DNA from: Paraburkholderia tropica
Lineage (GTDB): Bacteria; Pseudomonadota; Gammaproteobacteria; Burkholderiales; Burkholderiaceae
DNA: 47,275 nt
Assembly (NCBI RefSeq): GCF_914484835.1
Contig: NZ_CAJZAR010000051.1
Coordinates: 438-47,712 of the forward strand
Direction of reading: 5' to 3'
The translations under genes were made by a program, and so were the position numbers. Of the stretch, positions 35,983 to 44,502 are shown one piece after another. Numbering within the stretch: the first letter of the stretch is position 1; each line of letters opens with the position of its first letter. The notes beneath the pieces were generated by a model that was not told where the DNA came from, did no database searches, and saw nothing but the letters and a program-made list of their open reading frames with translations.

Positions 35983-36849
35983 ATGTCCAGCAAGACCTAC
36001 GAAATCCGTCCGAATCAGTCGATCGAGCTTCTTAAGGAGCTCCATATCCTGACGCGCGACGGCAAGATGAACCAGGACAGCCGCCGCAAGCTGAAGCAGG
36101 TCTATCACTTGTTCCAGTTCATCGAGCCGCTGCTCAACGACCTCAAGCAGGATGGCCGCGACGTCACGCTCGTCGATCACGGTGCGGGCAAGTCCTACTT
36201 GGGATTCATTCTGTACGACCTGTTCTTCAAGGGTCTGTGCGACAACTCGCGCATCTTCGGTATCGAAACGCGCGACGAACTCGTGCAGCGCTCGGAGGAA
36301 CTGGCGGCGCGGCTCGGCTTCAAGGGGATGTCGTTTCTGAATCTCTCGGTGGCCGACTCGATCACGTCGACGCAACTGCCGCCCACGGTCGATATCGTCA
36401 CGGCGCTGCACGCCTGCGATACCGCCACCGACGACGCGCTGCGTTTCGCGCTCAAGAAGCACGCGCGCCATATCGTCGTGGTGCCGTGCTGTCAGGCTGA
36501 AGTGGCGGGCGTGCTTCGCCGCAACAAGGGCAAGTCGCTCGGCCAGGCGCTCACGGAGGTCTGGCGTCATCCGCTGCATACGCGCGAGTTCGGCAGCCAG
36601 ATCACCAACGTGCTGCGCTGCCTGCAACTGGAGGCGCACGGCTATCAGGTGAGCGTGACGGAGCTGGTGGGCTGGGAGCACTCGATGAAGAACGAGCTCA
36701 TCGTGGCGCAGTACAAGAATCTGCCGCGCCGCCGCCCGGCGGAGCGCCTCAACGAACTGCTCGACACCTTCGGGATTGCCGAGCTGCGCGAGCGTTTCTT
36801 CGTCGATGAGGGCGCGGCGTCGGCCAAGGAAGCCGCCGAGGAAGTGTGA
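35983..36849 (+). CDS. SAM-dependent methyltransferase of the METTL25/RRNAD1-like type
   Basis: A 288-residue protein. The SAM-binding loop reads LVDHGAGKSYLGFILYD (about residue 65), then FGIETRDELVQRSEEL, and the conserved TALHACDTATDDALRFAL and VVPCCQAE blocks. This pattern (Asp-x-Gly-x-Gly-Lys-x-x-Leu, HACD, PCC) resembles the Methyltransf_32 family. The substrate is unknown. Its 5' region is a long non-coding gap. Confidence 0.75.
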   Translation: MSSKTYEIRPNQSIELLKELHILTRDGKMNQDSRRKLKQVYHLFQFIEPLLNDLKQDGRDVTLVDHGAGKSYLGFILYDLFFKGLCDNSRIFGIETRDELVQRSEELAARLGFKGMSFLNLSVADSITSTQLPPTVDIVTALHACDTATDDALRFALKKHARHIVVVPCCQAEVAGVLRRNKGKSLGQALTEVWRHPLHTREFGSQITNVLRCLQLEAHGYQVSVTELVGWEHSMKNELIVAQYKNLPRRRPAERLNELLDTFGIAELRERFFVDEGAASAKEAAEEV

Positions 36850-36901
36850 GCGTGGCGTGTGGCGCGCGGCCAGAGTTTGACGGGCCGCTGCGCACGCTCA
36901 G

Positions 36902-36925
36902 GCGATCATGACGATCGCTGTTTGA
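36902..36925. terminator. Weak candidate terminator between convergent genes
   Basis: GCGATC (36902-36907) and GATCGC (36913-36918) form a 6-bp stem with an ATGAC loop, followed by TGTTTG. It lies between the convergent methyltransferase and DUF1415 genes. Confidence 0.25.
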
Positions 36926-36938
36926 TCGGCAGGACGCC

Positions 36939-37535
36939 TTACTGGTCGTCGCGCTGGCTCATCCACGCGCGCCAGCCTTCGAGGCCCAGGCGGCGCATCG
37001 TTTCCTGATTGCGCTCGTAGATGTCGGCGGCGTCCGGGAATGCGTCCGCGGCGCGCTCGATGCTCGCCTCGCGCAAGAGATGCAGGATCGGATAGGGCGC
37101 GCGGTTCGTGTAGTTCTCGATGTCCTCGGGCTCGGTGCCCTCGAACTGATACTGCGGATGGAAGCTCGCGATCTGCAACTCGCCGTCGAGTCGCAACTGG
37201 CCGAGCAGCAAGTCGGCGAAATGAAGCGCGTCGTTGTAGTCGAGGAAATCGGCGAGCGCGTGCGGCAGGATCAGCAGCGTCGTGTCGATGTCCTCCGGGC
37301 TGCTATCCGCGAGCGTGCGCAGTTCGGTTTCGAGATCGGTTAGCACACCTTCCAGATCGGTCGCTTCGCTGATCGCGTAACGGATCTGGCCCTTCACATG
37401 CACGCTTTTCGCGAACGGGCAGAGATTCAGCCCGATCACCGCGCGCGTGAGCCAGTGGCGCGTGGCGTCGAGAATGGCGGCGTGCTCGGGATGCGCCGTG
37501 TCGGGCGTGGCGGGGATGTTCGGTGTATCGGTCAT
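36939..37535 (-). CDS. DUF1415 family protein
   Basis: A 198-residue soluble protein of the DUF1415 family. Typical text: RHWLTRAVIGLNLCPFAKSVHV near residue 26, TTLLILPHALADFLDYNDALHFADLLL and HPQYQFEGTEPEDIENYTNRAPYPILHLLREASIERA (shown as a pattern). Function is not known to me. It lies downstream of the tetR-type gene on the same strand, 71 bp away. Confidence 0.85.
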   Translation of the reverse strand: MTDTPNIPATPDTAHPEHAAILDATRHWLTRAVIGLNLCPFAKSVHVKGQIRYAISEATDLEGVLTDLETELRTLADSSPEDIDTTLLILPHALADFLDYNDALHFADLLLGQLRLDGELQIASFHPQYQFEGTEPEDIENYTNRAPYPILHLLREASIERAADAFPDAADIYERNQETMRRLGLEGWRAWMSQRDDQ

Positions 37536-37606
37536 CGCGGCATTTTACCGGTGCGGTTTGCGCGCCCGCTGCGGCGAACGGCGCGCCATAAATGGATGTC
37601 GCGAAA

Positions 37607-38272
37607 TCAGGCGGCGGACCCGCATGCCGCTTCGATCAACAGTTTCGCCATGCGCGGCGCCGCCTGAATCGGGCCGCAGCCGGGGCCGTAGGTCTGGCTC
37701 GCGGCGTAGACGCCCTCGATCAGCAGCGCCAGTTCGTTCGCGAGCGACGCGGCGTTGGCCGCGCCCGCCGCTTGCGCCAGCTCGGTGAGGCGCGCCATCA
37801 GCCGCGTCTTGTTGTCGGCCACGCTGTGGCGCGCGGGATGCGCCGGGTCGGGAAACTCGGCCGCGACGTTCACGAACGGACAGCCGCGATAGTCGGGCGC
37901 CGACGCGCGCGCCGCCAGATCCTCGAACGCCTGCATCAACTGCTTCGCCGGTTCGCCCGGATGCTTCGCGACGCTCGCCTCGAAGCGCTCGAAAAAGCGC
38001 ACGTCGCAGCGCTTCAGATACGCGACCACCAGATCGTCCTTCGACGAAAATTGCCGGTACAGACTCATCTTGTTCACGCCTGCGCGCTCGACCACGGCTT
38101 CGACGCCCACGGCGCGCACGCCTTCGCGATAGAACAGTTCGTCGGCGGCGGCGAGCAGATGCTCCTGGGCGCGCGGCCCGGCCGTCTGGGTGCGCGCGCG
38201 GCCCGCACGCGCGGCGGCTTTGCCGGGCGCGGTGGCGGCGGGTGCGGTCGGATCTTCGTGGCGCGTGGACAT
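37607..38272 (-). CDS. TetR/AcrR-family transcriptional regulator
   Basis: A protein of about 221 residues with an N-terminal helix-turn-helix (HLLAAADELFYREGVRAVGV, VVERAGVNKMSLYRQFSSKDDLVVAYL) and a helical C-terminal ligand domain with RGCPFVNVAAEFPDPAHPAR. ATG 38272 (MSTRHEDPT) is chosen; in-frame ATGs at 38299 and 38308 cannot be excluded. Two palindromic sites in the gap to the divergent MFS gene are probably its operators, so it likely represses itself and the transporter. Confidence 0.9.
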   Translation of the reverse strand: MSTRHEDPTAPAATAPGKAAARAGRARTQTAGPRAQEHLLAAADELFYREGVRAVGVEAVVERAGVNKMSLYRQFSSKDDLVVAYLKRCDVRFFERFEASVAKHPGEPAKQLMQAFEDLAARASAPDYRGCPFVNVAAEFPDPAHPARHSVADNKTRLMARLTELAQAAGAANAASLANELALLIEGVYAASQTYGPGCGPIQAAPRMAKLLIEAACGSAA

Positions 38273-38311
38273 GGCAGGACATCTCGTCGTCAGGGACATG
38301 CTTGACATGTT

Positions 38312-38355
38312 ACCGAGCGGTCACTACTATCGCAACACACTTGTGACCGAGCGGT
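38312..38355. promoter_or_regulatory. Two TetR-type operators between tetR and the MFS gene
   Basis: The palindrome ACCGAGCGGT occurs at 38312-38321 and 38346-38355. The outer bases extend the symmetry (TTACCG...CGGTCA on the left, TGACCG...CGGTAA on the right). The copies start 34 bp apart, about three helical turns. Confidence 0.75.
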
Positions 38356-38383
38356 AACAATCCGTTCGATCGACAAGACTCGG

Positions 38384-38422
38384 ATCAAGCAGGCAGATCA
38401 AGCAGGCGAATCAAGCAGGTCA
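38384..38422. repeat. Three 13-bp tandem repeats upstream of the MFS gene
   Basis: ATCAAGCAGG occurs at 38384, 38397 and 38410 with a 13-bp period and varying last three bases. It lies in the leader, between the operators and the start codon. Confidence 0.8.
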
Positions 38423-38442
38423 ACGAACGTGGAGCAGCACGG

Positions 38443-39726
38443 ATGAACTGGGCAGCGAGGTGGGTCGGCGGGCGTTTCCATTATGGATGGCTCGTGGTGG
38501 CGGTGGTGTTCCTGGTGCTGCTGGCGGCAGCCGGCACGCGCGCGACGCCGAGCGTGATGATGGTGCCGCTCGAGCATCAGTTCGGCTGGAGCCGGGCGAC
38601 GATCTCGCTGGCGATTTCGGTGAACATCGCGCTTTACGGGCTGATGGGGCCGTTCGCGGCGGCGGCGATGCAGCGCTTCGGCGTAAGACCGACGCTGCTG
38701 GCGGCGCTTGCCACGATGGGAGCGGGCGTCGCGCTTTCCTCGCTGATGACGCATCCGTGGCAGATGATCCTGATCTGGGGCGTGATGGTGGGCGGCTCGA
38801 CCGGCGTGGCGGCGCTGTCGCTGTCGGCGACGGTCGTCACGCGCTGGTTCACCACGCATCGCGGGCTCGCGATGGGCATTCTCACGGCGAGTTCGGCCAC
38901 GGGTCAGCTCGTGTTCCTGCCGTTCCTCGCGGCGATCGCTCAAAAGCACGGCTGGCAGCTCGTCGTGCTGGTGGTCGCGGCGGCCGCCGCCGTGGTGCTG
39001 CCGCTGGTCGCGTTCCTGTTGCCCGAGCGGCCGGCCAGCCTCAAGCTGCGTCCGTTCGGCGAGGAGCCCGATGCGCCCGTCGCGCCGCCCGCGCCCCAGC
39101 AGAATCCGATCAAGCTGGCGTTCGGCGCGCTCGCATCGGCGAGCCGCACGCGCGACTTCTGGCTGCTGTTCTTCAGCTTCTTTATTTGTGGCGCGAGCAC
39201 CAACGGCTACGTGGGCACGCACCTGATCGCCATGTGCGGCGACTACGGCATGACGGAAGTGCAGGGCGCGTCGCTGCTCGCGACGATGGGCATTTTCGAT
39301 CTGTTCGGCACGACGCTCTCGGGCTGGCTCTCGGACCGCTTCAACAGCCGCGTGCTGCTGTTCTGGTACTACGGCCTGCGCGGGCTCTCGCTGATCTATC
39401 TGCCGCACGCGTTCGGTATCGACTTCTTCGGTCTGCCGATCTTCGCGGTTTTCTACGGACTCGACTGGATCGCCACCGTGCCGCCGACCGTGCGCCTCGC
39501 CACCGATGTGTTCGGCAAGGAGCGCGCGCCGATCATCTTCGGCTGGGTGGTCGCGGGCCATCAACTGGGCGCGGCGTTCGCGGCGTTTGGCGCGGGGCTG
39601 CTGCGTTCGAGCCTCGGCACTTACACGGTGGCGTCGATGATTTCGGGCGGCTTGTGCCTGATCGCCTCGTTCCTCGTGCTGCGCATCAACCGCGCGCCGC
39701 GCACGGCGGGTGCGCAGACGGCCTGA
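38443..39726 (+). CDS. MFS transporter, monocarboxylate/oxalate-formate antiporter-like
   Basis: A 427-residue membrane protein with twelve predicted helices. The N-terminus HYGWLVVAVVFLVLLAAAGTR and the block MVPLEHQFGWSRATISLAIS resemble the OFA/monocarboxylate branch of the major facilitator superfamily; the loop motif SGWLSDRFNSR between helices 8 and 9 is present. The cargo is unknown. GGAG lies 8 bases before ATG 38443. It is divergent from the TetR regulator that probably controls it. Confidence 0.88.
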   Translation: MNWAARWVGGRFHYGWLVVAVVFLVLLAAAGTRATPSVMMVPLEHQFGWSRATISLAISVNIALYGLMGPFAAAAMQRFGVRPTLLAALATMGAGVALSSLMTHPWQMILIWGVMVGGSTGVAALSLSATVVTRWFTTHRGLAMGILTASSATGQLVFLPFLAAIAQKHGWQLVVLVVAAAAAVVLPLVAFLLPERPASLKLRPFGEEPDAPVAPPAPQQNPIKLAFGALASASRTRDFWLLFFSFFICGASTNGYVGTHLIAMCGDYGMTEVQGASLLATMGIFDLFGTTLSGWLSDRFNSRVLLFWYYGLRGLSLIYLPHAFGIDFFGLPIFAVFYGLDWIATVPPTVRLATDVFGKERAPIIFGWVVAGHQLGAAFAAFGAGLLRSSLGTYTVASMISGGLCLIASFLVLRINRAPRTAGAQTA

Positions 39727-39819
39727 TGCAGACGGCCTGAGTTCGCGCGGCGGCGCTCGCCCGATTGCACTCGCGGATTGCACTCGCCCGATTGCGCGAA
39801 GCCGACATCCGAAGTGACC

Positions 39820-39855
39820 GCGAAGGCGGCTGCATCCGCGCCGCCTTCGCCGTTT
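39820..39855 (+). terminator. Possible terminator after the MFS gene
   Basis: GCGAAGGCGG (39820-39829) and CCGCCTTCGC (39841-39850) form a perfect 10-bp stem, followed by CGTTTCAG. The T-run is short, so strength is uncertain. Confidence 0.4.
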
Positions 39856-39927
39856 CAGCGCGTTTCACGCGGCGCGGGTATGCTGTGAGCCCCGGGCGAG
39901 CGCCCGCACACCAAGGACACATCAGGC

Positions 39928-40530
39928 ATGACGAAGCAAAAACCCGCACCGACAGCCGTGCCCATCCACGAACTGATCGCAGGCCGCTGGAGCCCGCGCG
40001 CCTATTCGAACGAGCCGGTTTCGCGCGAGCAACTGCACGCGGTCATCGAAGCCGCGCGCTGGGCGCCGTCGGGCTACAACCTGCAACCGTGGCGCTTCAT
40101 CGTGTTCGACCGCACGGCCGACGAGCCGGCGTTCAAGCGCGCCTTCGCGACGCTCGTGCCCTTCAACCAGCAGTGGAACGCGCCGGCGCCCGTGCTGGTC
40201 GCGGTGACGGCGCAGACGCTCAACGCCAAGGGTGAGGTGAACCGCACGGCGCAGTACGACGCGGGTGCGGCGGCCATGTCGCTGGTGTTGCAGGCGCATG
40301 CGCTCGGTCTCGCCGCGCACCAGATGAGCGGCTTCGACGTGAATGCGTTCCGCAAGGAATTCGGCCTGCCGAACGACGTGGAGCCGCTGGCGATCATCTC
40401 GATCGGCCATTACGGCGACGCCGAGAAGCTCGATCCGGTGCTGCGCGACCGCGAGAAGGCGGAGCGCACGCGCGCGAGCGTCGGCGATATCGCTTACGCG
40501 AACGCCTGGAAGCAGCCGTTCAAGGGCTGA
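39928..40530 (+). CDS. Nitroreductase-family flavoprotein
   Basis: A 200-residue FMN-dependent oxidoreductase. The family pattern is RWSPRAYSNEPVSREQLHAVIEAARWAPSGYNLQPWRFIV near the N-terminus (given as a pattern), a dimer-interface helix region DAGAAAMSLVLQAHALGLAAHQM, and LAIISIGHYGD near the end. The substrate is unknown. AAGGA precedes ATG 39928 by about 10 bases. It stands as a single-gene unit with its own terminator. Confidence 0.88.
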   Translation: MTKQKPAPTAVPIHELIAGRWSPRAYSNEPVSREQLHAVIEAARWAPSGYNLQPWRFIVFDRTADEPAFKRAFATLVPFNQQWNAPAPVLVAVTAQTLNAKGEVNRTAQYDAGAAAMSLVLQAHALGLAAHQMSGFDVNAFRKEFGLPNDVEPLAIISIGHYGDAEKLDPVLRDREKAERTRASVGDIAYANAWKQPFKG

Positions 40531-40596
40531 GCAACGCAGAGCCGGCTGGCCTGCCAGGCCGCGCTGGCCTCCGTTCTGGCTCCTTGCAGGGCAAAT

Positions 40597-40624
40597 CGCG
40601 CGGCGCTGGCCGCGCGTTTTATTT
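40597..40624 (+). terminator. Terminator after the nitroreductase gene
   Basis: CGCGCGGC (40597-40604) and GCCGCGCG (40609-40616) form an 8-bp stem with a GCTG loop, followed by TTTTATTT. Flanking GCAAAT and ATTTGC can extend the pairing. Confidence 0.75.
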
Positions 40625-40734
40625 GCGGGGCCGCACCCCGTCCCTGCGGTTGCTCCGCGCCGCGTTTTCGTGATACAAAGCCGGTCCTCCCAGCCTTCCG
40701 TAATGCCGCGTGCGACGTGCCGCGCGGCGTTGCC

Positions 40735-42081
40735 ATGACCCCCGCCATGAGCCCCGCCTTGACCGCCTCCCCGCATCCAGCCTCGAATCCCGCTTCGAAA
40801 TCCGCGTCGAATTCCGCGTCGAATCCCTTCTGCGCGATCGACTTCGGCACCTCCAATTCGGCCGTGGCCTTGCCGGGCGCCGCGCCGGGCGATGCGATGC
40901 GCCTCGCGCCGGTCGAAGGCGCGCACACCACGCTGCCGACCTCGGTGTTCTTCAACACCGACGAGCACACGCGCGAGTTTGGCCGCGCGGCGCTGGCGGC
41001 TTACATCGACGGCTTCGACGGGCGCCTGATGCGCTCGATGAAAAGCATTCTCGGCTCGCCGCTCGCGGAGAGCACGACCGATCTCGGCGACGGCAGCGCG
41101 ATCCGCTACACGGAAATCATCGGGATCTTCCTCGATCACCTCAAACGCAGCGCCGAACGCTGCGCGGGCGCGAGCCTCACGCGCGCGGTGCTGGGCCGCC
41201 CGGTGTTTTTCGTCGACGAAGATCCGCGTGCCGACAAGCTCGCGCAGGATCAGCTCGAAGCGGCGGCGCGCGCGGTGGGCTTCAAGGAAATCGAGTTCCA
41301 GTACGAGCCGATCGCGGCGGCATTCGACTACGAGTCGCGTCTGACGGAAGAGGGGCTGGTGCTGGTGGCCGACATCGGCGGCGGTACGTCGGACTTTTCG
41401 CTCGTGCGCGTAGGACCGCAGCGCATGACGCGCCTCGCCCGCAAGGACGACGTGCTCGCGCATCACGGCGTGCACGTGGCCGGCACGGACTTCGACCGCC
41501 GCGTCGAACTGGCGACGATCCTGCGGGAGCTCGGCTATCAGTCGCTCGACCCGGAAGGCCGCGAGGTGCCGAACCGCGTCTATTTCGATCTGGCGACCTG
41601 GCACCTGATCAACACGGTGTACACGCCCAAGCGCGCCGCCGAACTCAAGCTCATGCGCCATCTGTACCGCGACGCCGCGCACCACGATCGCCTGATGCGC
41701 GTGGTCGACTGGCGTCTCGGGCACGCGCTGGCGGCGCATGCGGAGGAAGCGAAGATCGGCGTGTCGGCGGGCGGCCAGACGATGATCGATCTGGAGCAGG
41801 TGGAAACCGACCTGCGCCTCGCCTTCGACGACGCGCAACTGGTGGAAGCGGGCCGCGAGGAAACGCGCCGCATCGTGGAAGCCGCGCGCGAGACCGTGCA
41901 GGCCGCGGGCGTGGCGCCGGGCGCCGTGAACGCGCTGTATTTCACGGGCGGCTCGACGGGTCTGCTGTTCTTGACCCAGGCGCTCGCCGACGCATTCCCG
42001 CACGCGCAGCCGGTATTCGGCGACCGCCTCGCCAGCGTGGCGACGGGGCTGGGCATTCACGCGCAGCGCCTGTTCGCCTGA
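40735..42081 (+). CDS. YegD-like short Hsp70-family protein
   Basis: A protein of about 448 residues containing an Hsp70/actin-type ATPase: phosphate-1 AIDFGTSNSAVAL, FQYEPIAAAFDYE, phosphate-2 VADIGGGTSDFSLV and the adenosine block LYFTGGSTGLLFL. It stops after the ATPase domain, with no peptide-binding domain, like E. coli YegD. The first ~35 residues are Ala/Ser/Asn/Pro-rich, built from 12-bp DNA repeats. Start choice is uncertain: ATG 40735, ATG 40747 and GTG 40717 are all in frame and none has a strong ribosome-binding site. Confidence 0.85.
   Translation: MTPAMSPALTASPHPASNPASKSASNSASNPFCAIDFGTSNSAVALPGAAPGDAMRLAPVEGAHTTLPTSVFFNTDEHTREFGRAALAAYIDGFDGRLMRSMKSILGSPLAESTTDLGDGSAIRYTEIIGIFLDHLKRSAERCAGASLTRAVLGRPVFFVDEDPRADKLAQDQLEAAARAVGFKEIEFQYEPIAAAFDYESRLTEEGLVLVADIGGGTSDFSLVRVGPQRMTRLARKDDVLAHHGVHVAGTDFDRRVELATILRELGYQSLDPEGREVPNRVYFDLATWHLINTVYTPKRAAELKLMRHLYRDAAHHDRLMRVVDWRLGHALAAHAEEAKIGVSAGGQTMIDLEQVETDLRLAFDDAQLVEAGREETRRIVEAARETVQAAGVAPGAVNALYFTGGSTGLLFLTQALADAFPHAQPVFGDRLASVATGLGIHAQRLFA
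40780..40827 (+). repeat. Four 12-bp coding repeats in the Hsp70-like gene
   Basis: Units at 40780, 40792, 40804 and 40816 follow GCnTCGAAnnCC with one or two changes each and encode Ala-Ser-Asn/Lys-Pro/Ser. They expand the N-terminal tail in frame. Confidence 0.85.
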
Positions 42082-42122
42082 AGCCGCTTAAAACAACAGC
42101 AATAACAAAAGCGACAGGCGAC

Positions 42123-42159
42123 AAAAAACCCCACCTTCAGGAAGAAGCATGGGGTTTTT
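42123..42159. terminator. Bidirectional terminator between the Hsp70-like and cold-shock genes
   Basis: AAAAAACCCCA (42123-42133) pairs with TGGGGTTTTT (42150-42159), giving a T-run on each strand. It serves two convergent genes. Confidence 0.85.
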
Positions 42160-42214
42160 CTGTAAGCTTGCCAGCCAGGGCCGAGGTTAGAGCCCTGACG
42201 GTCGAAGACGGTAT

Positions 42215-42418
42215 TTAGACCGGCTTGATGTTGGCAGCTTGCTTGCCCTTCGGGCCGGTACGCACTTCGAATTGAACCTTTTGGTTCTCTTGCAGCGTCT
42301 TGAAGCCGTCAACCTTGATTTCCGAGAAGTGCGCGAACAGGTCTTCGCCGCCGCCGTCCGGAGTGATAAAGCCAAAGCCCTTAGCGTCATTGAACCACTT
42401 GACGGTACCGGTTTCCAT
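42215..42418 (-). CDS. Cold-shock protein, CspA family
   Basis: A 67-residue single cold-shock domain that binds single-stranded RNA and DNA. RNP1 is KGFGFI and RNP2 is LFAHF; the start METGTVKWFNDAKGFGFITP and the end GPKGKQAANIKPV are typical. It is transcribed leftward from a recognisable promoter with a long leader, as for many cold-inducible csp genes. GGAAAG lies just upstream of the start. Confidence 0.96.
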   Translation of the reverse strand: METGTVKWFNDAKGFGFITPDGGGEDLFAHFSEIKVDGFKTLQENQKVQFEVRTGPKGKQAANIKPV

Positions 42419-42558
42419 ATTACTTTCCTAAAAATGAATGAAGGCCGAAGCCACAGAGAGGTGCACGAAAATCAAGGAAGGGGTATGGGACCAGCCGGAG
42501 TACCGTTGATGGGCGAACTACGAAAGACCTATTCACACTCGCCGCTTGAAATCCTGCT
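42419..42558 (-). promoter_or_regulatory. Long 5' leader of the cold-shock gene
   Basis: From the predicted start near 42558 the mRNA would have about 140 nt before the coding region, similar to the 159-nt cspA leader in E. coli that folds differently at low temperature. No E. coli-type cold box was verified; the thermosensor role is inference. Confidence 0.5.
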
Positions 42559-42564
42559 CGATCT

Positions 42565-42593
42565 TTATACGGCTAATTCCCTGCCAGGTCAAC
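42565..42593 (-). promoter_or_regulatory. Sigma-70 promoter of the cold-shock gene
   Basis: On the minus strand TTGACC (42593-42588) and TATAAA (42570-42565) are separated by exactly 17 bp. Each matches consensus in five of six positions. It is the best promoter in the window. Confidence 0.75.
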
Positions 42594-42850
42594 CGGGACC
42601 CAGGGTAACTCCATAGATATTTGAGGCAGGGTCGAAACAAAGCCTTACAAAGCTTGCTAAGTTGCTGTTTTTTTTGTAGTGCGCTCAGTTTTTTAGCGCC
42701 TTTTGGCAGTGCAACCGTTAAACTACGCGCCGCGCATGAGTTGCGCCTTCGGGTGCAATCGACCGCGCGCAGGTGCGACCGCCGCTGGAACCCCGCCCGC
42801 ACAACAGACGGGGCACGCGGTGTCGAACTGCTCTTGATACAGGAGAAGAC

Positions 42851-44446
42851 GTGAAAAGTTCTATTCAACGGAACATCGGCCCGTTCGCGCTGATGTTCAC
42901 CGGCCTCGGGTCGATTATCGGTTCGGGCTGGCTGTTCGGCGCATGGAAGGCGGCGAAAATTGCCGGCCCCGCAGCCGTCTGCGCCTGGGTGATCGGTGCC
43001 GTGGTTATTCTGGCCATCGCGCTCACCTACGCCGAACTCGGTGCGATGTTCCCGGAGTCGGGCGGCATGGTGCGCTACGCGCGCTACTCGCACGGCGCGC
43101 TCGTGGGCTTCATCAGCGCCTGGGCGAACTGGATCGCCATCGTCTCGGTGATTCCGATCGAAGCTGAAGCTTCCATTCAATACATGAGCACGTGGCCCTA
43201 TCCGTGGGCGCACTCGCTGTTCGTCGATGGGTCATTAACGCATTCCGGGCTGGGCCTCTCGGCGCTGCTCGTGATCGTGTACTTCATGCTCAACTATTGG
43301 GGCGTGAAGCTGTTCGCGCGCGCCAATAGCGCCATCACGATCTTCAAGTTCATCATCCCGGGTCTGACGATCATCGGCCTGATGATGACGGGTTTCCACC
43401 ACGAGAACTTCGGCGAGGCGAGCACGTTCGCGCCTTACGGCTGGTCGGCGGTGTTCACGGCGGTCGCGACGAGCGGCATCGTGTTCGCGTTCAACGGCTT
43501 CCAGAGCCCGATCAACCTCGCGGGCGAAGCGCGTAATCCGTCGAAGAGCATCCCGTTCGCGGTGATCGGCTCGATCGTCTGCGCACTCGTGATCTACGTG
43601 CTGCTGCAGGTTGCTTACATCGGCGCGGTCGATCCGTCCGACGTGGCGAAGGGCTGGAACACGTTCAACTTCAAGTCGCCGTTCGCGGAACTCGCGATCG
43701 CGCTGAACCTGAACTGGCTGGCGATCCTGCTGTACGTCGACGCATTCGTGAGCCCGAGCGGCACCGGCACGACCTACATGGCGACGACCTCGCGCATGAT
43801 CTACGCAATGGAGCGCAACAACACGATGCCGTCGATCTTCGGCAACGTGCACCCGTTCTACGGCGTGCCGCGCCCGGCGATGTGGTTCAACCTGGCCGTG
43901 TCGTTCATCTTCATGTTCTTCTTCCGCGGCTGGAGCTCGCTGGCAGCGGTGATCTCGGTTGCGACTGTGATCTCGTACCTCACGGGCCCGATCAGCCTGA
44001 TGGCGCTCAAGCGCGCGGCATCGGACATCGAGCGCCCGCTGTCGGTGCCGTTCATGAAGGTGATCGCGCCGTTCGCGTTCGTCTGCGCATCGATGATCCT
44101 GTACTGGGCGAAGTGGCCGCTGACGGGCGAAATCATCCTGCTGATGATCGTCGCGCTGCCGGTGTACTTCTACTTCCAGGCGAAGCAAGGCTTCGGCGGT
44201 TGGGGCGCGGATCTGAAGGCCGCATGGTGGCTGTGCGCCTACCTGCCGACGATGGCCGTGCTCTCGCTGATCGGCTCGAAGCAGTTCGGCGGCCACGACC
44301 TGATTCCCTACGGCTGGGACATGCTGGTCGTCGCGATCATCTCGCTGGGTTTCTACTTCTGGGGCGTGAACTCGGGTTACCGCACGCCGTATCTGGAAGA
44401 GCGCAAGGAACACGACGAAGTGCTCGAAGGCATCGGCGCACACTGA
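42851..44446 (+). CDS. APC-family amino acid/polyamine permease
   Basis: A 531-residue membrane protein with about twelve to fourteen hydrophobic segments. The family motif near the N-terminus is FTGLGSIIGSGWLFGAWKAAKIAGPAA, then LTYAELGAMFPESGGMVRYA and FAFNGFQSPINLAGEARNPSKSIP, which fit the amino acid-polyamine-organocation superfamily. The substrate is unknown. It starts with GTG 42851 behind AGGAGAAG. The upstream gap (42594-42850) has a T8 run at 42668-42675 and no clear promoter. Confidence 0.9.
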   Translation: MKSSIQRNIGPFALMFTGLGSIIGSGWLFGAWKAAKIAGPAAVCAWVIGAVVILAIALTYAELGAMFPESGGMVRYARYSHGALVGFISAWANWIAIVSVIPIEAEASIQYMSTWPYPWAHSLFVDGSLTHSGLGLSALLVIVYFMLNYWGVKLFARANSAITIFKFIIPGLTIIGLMMTGFHHENFGEASTFAPYGWSAVFTAVATSGIVFAFNGFQSPINLAGEARNPSKSIPFAVIGSIVCALVIYVLLQVAYIGAVDPSDVAKGWNTFNFKSPFAELAIALNLNWLAILLYVDAFVSPSGTGTTYMATTSRMIYAMERNNTMPSIFGNVHPFYGVPRPAMWFNLAVSFIFMFFFRGWSSLAAVISVATVISYLTGPISLMALKRAASDIERPLSVPFMKVIAPFAFVCASMILYWAKWPLTGEIILLMIVALPVYFYFQAKQGFGGWGADLKAAWWLCAYLPTMAVLSLIGSKQFGGHDLIPYGWDMLVVAIISLGFYFWGVNSGYRTPYLEERKEHDEVLEGIGAH

Positions 44447-44502
44447 GTGATGCTCCGGCCGCTGTTCGCAGCGGCAGCCTGAAAAAGCAATAAACGAAGC
44501 AG

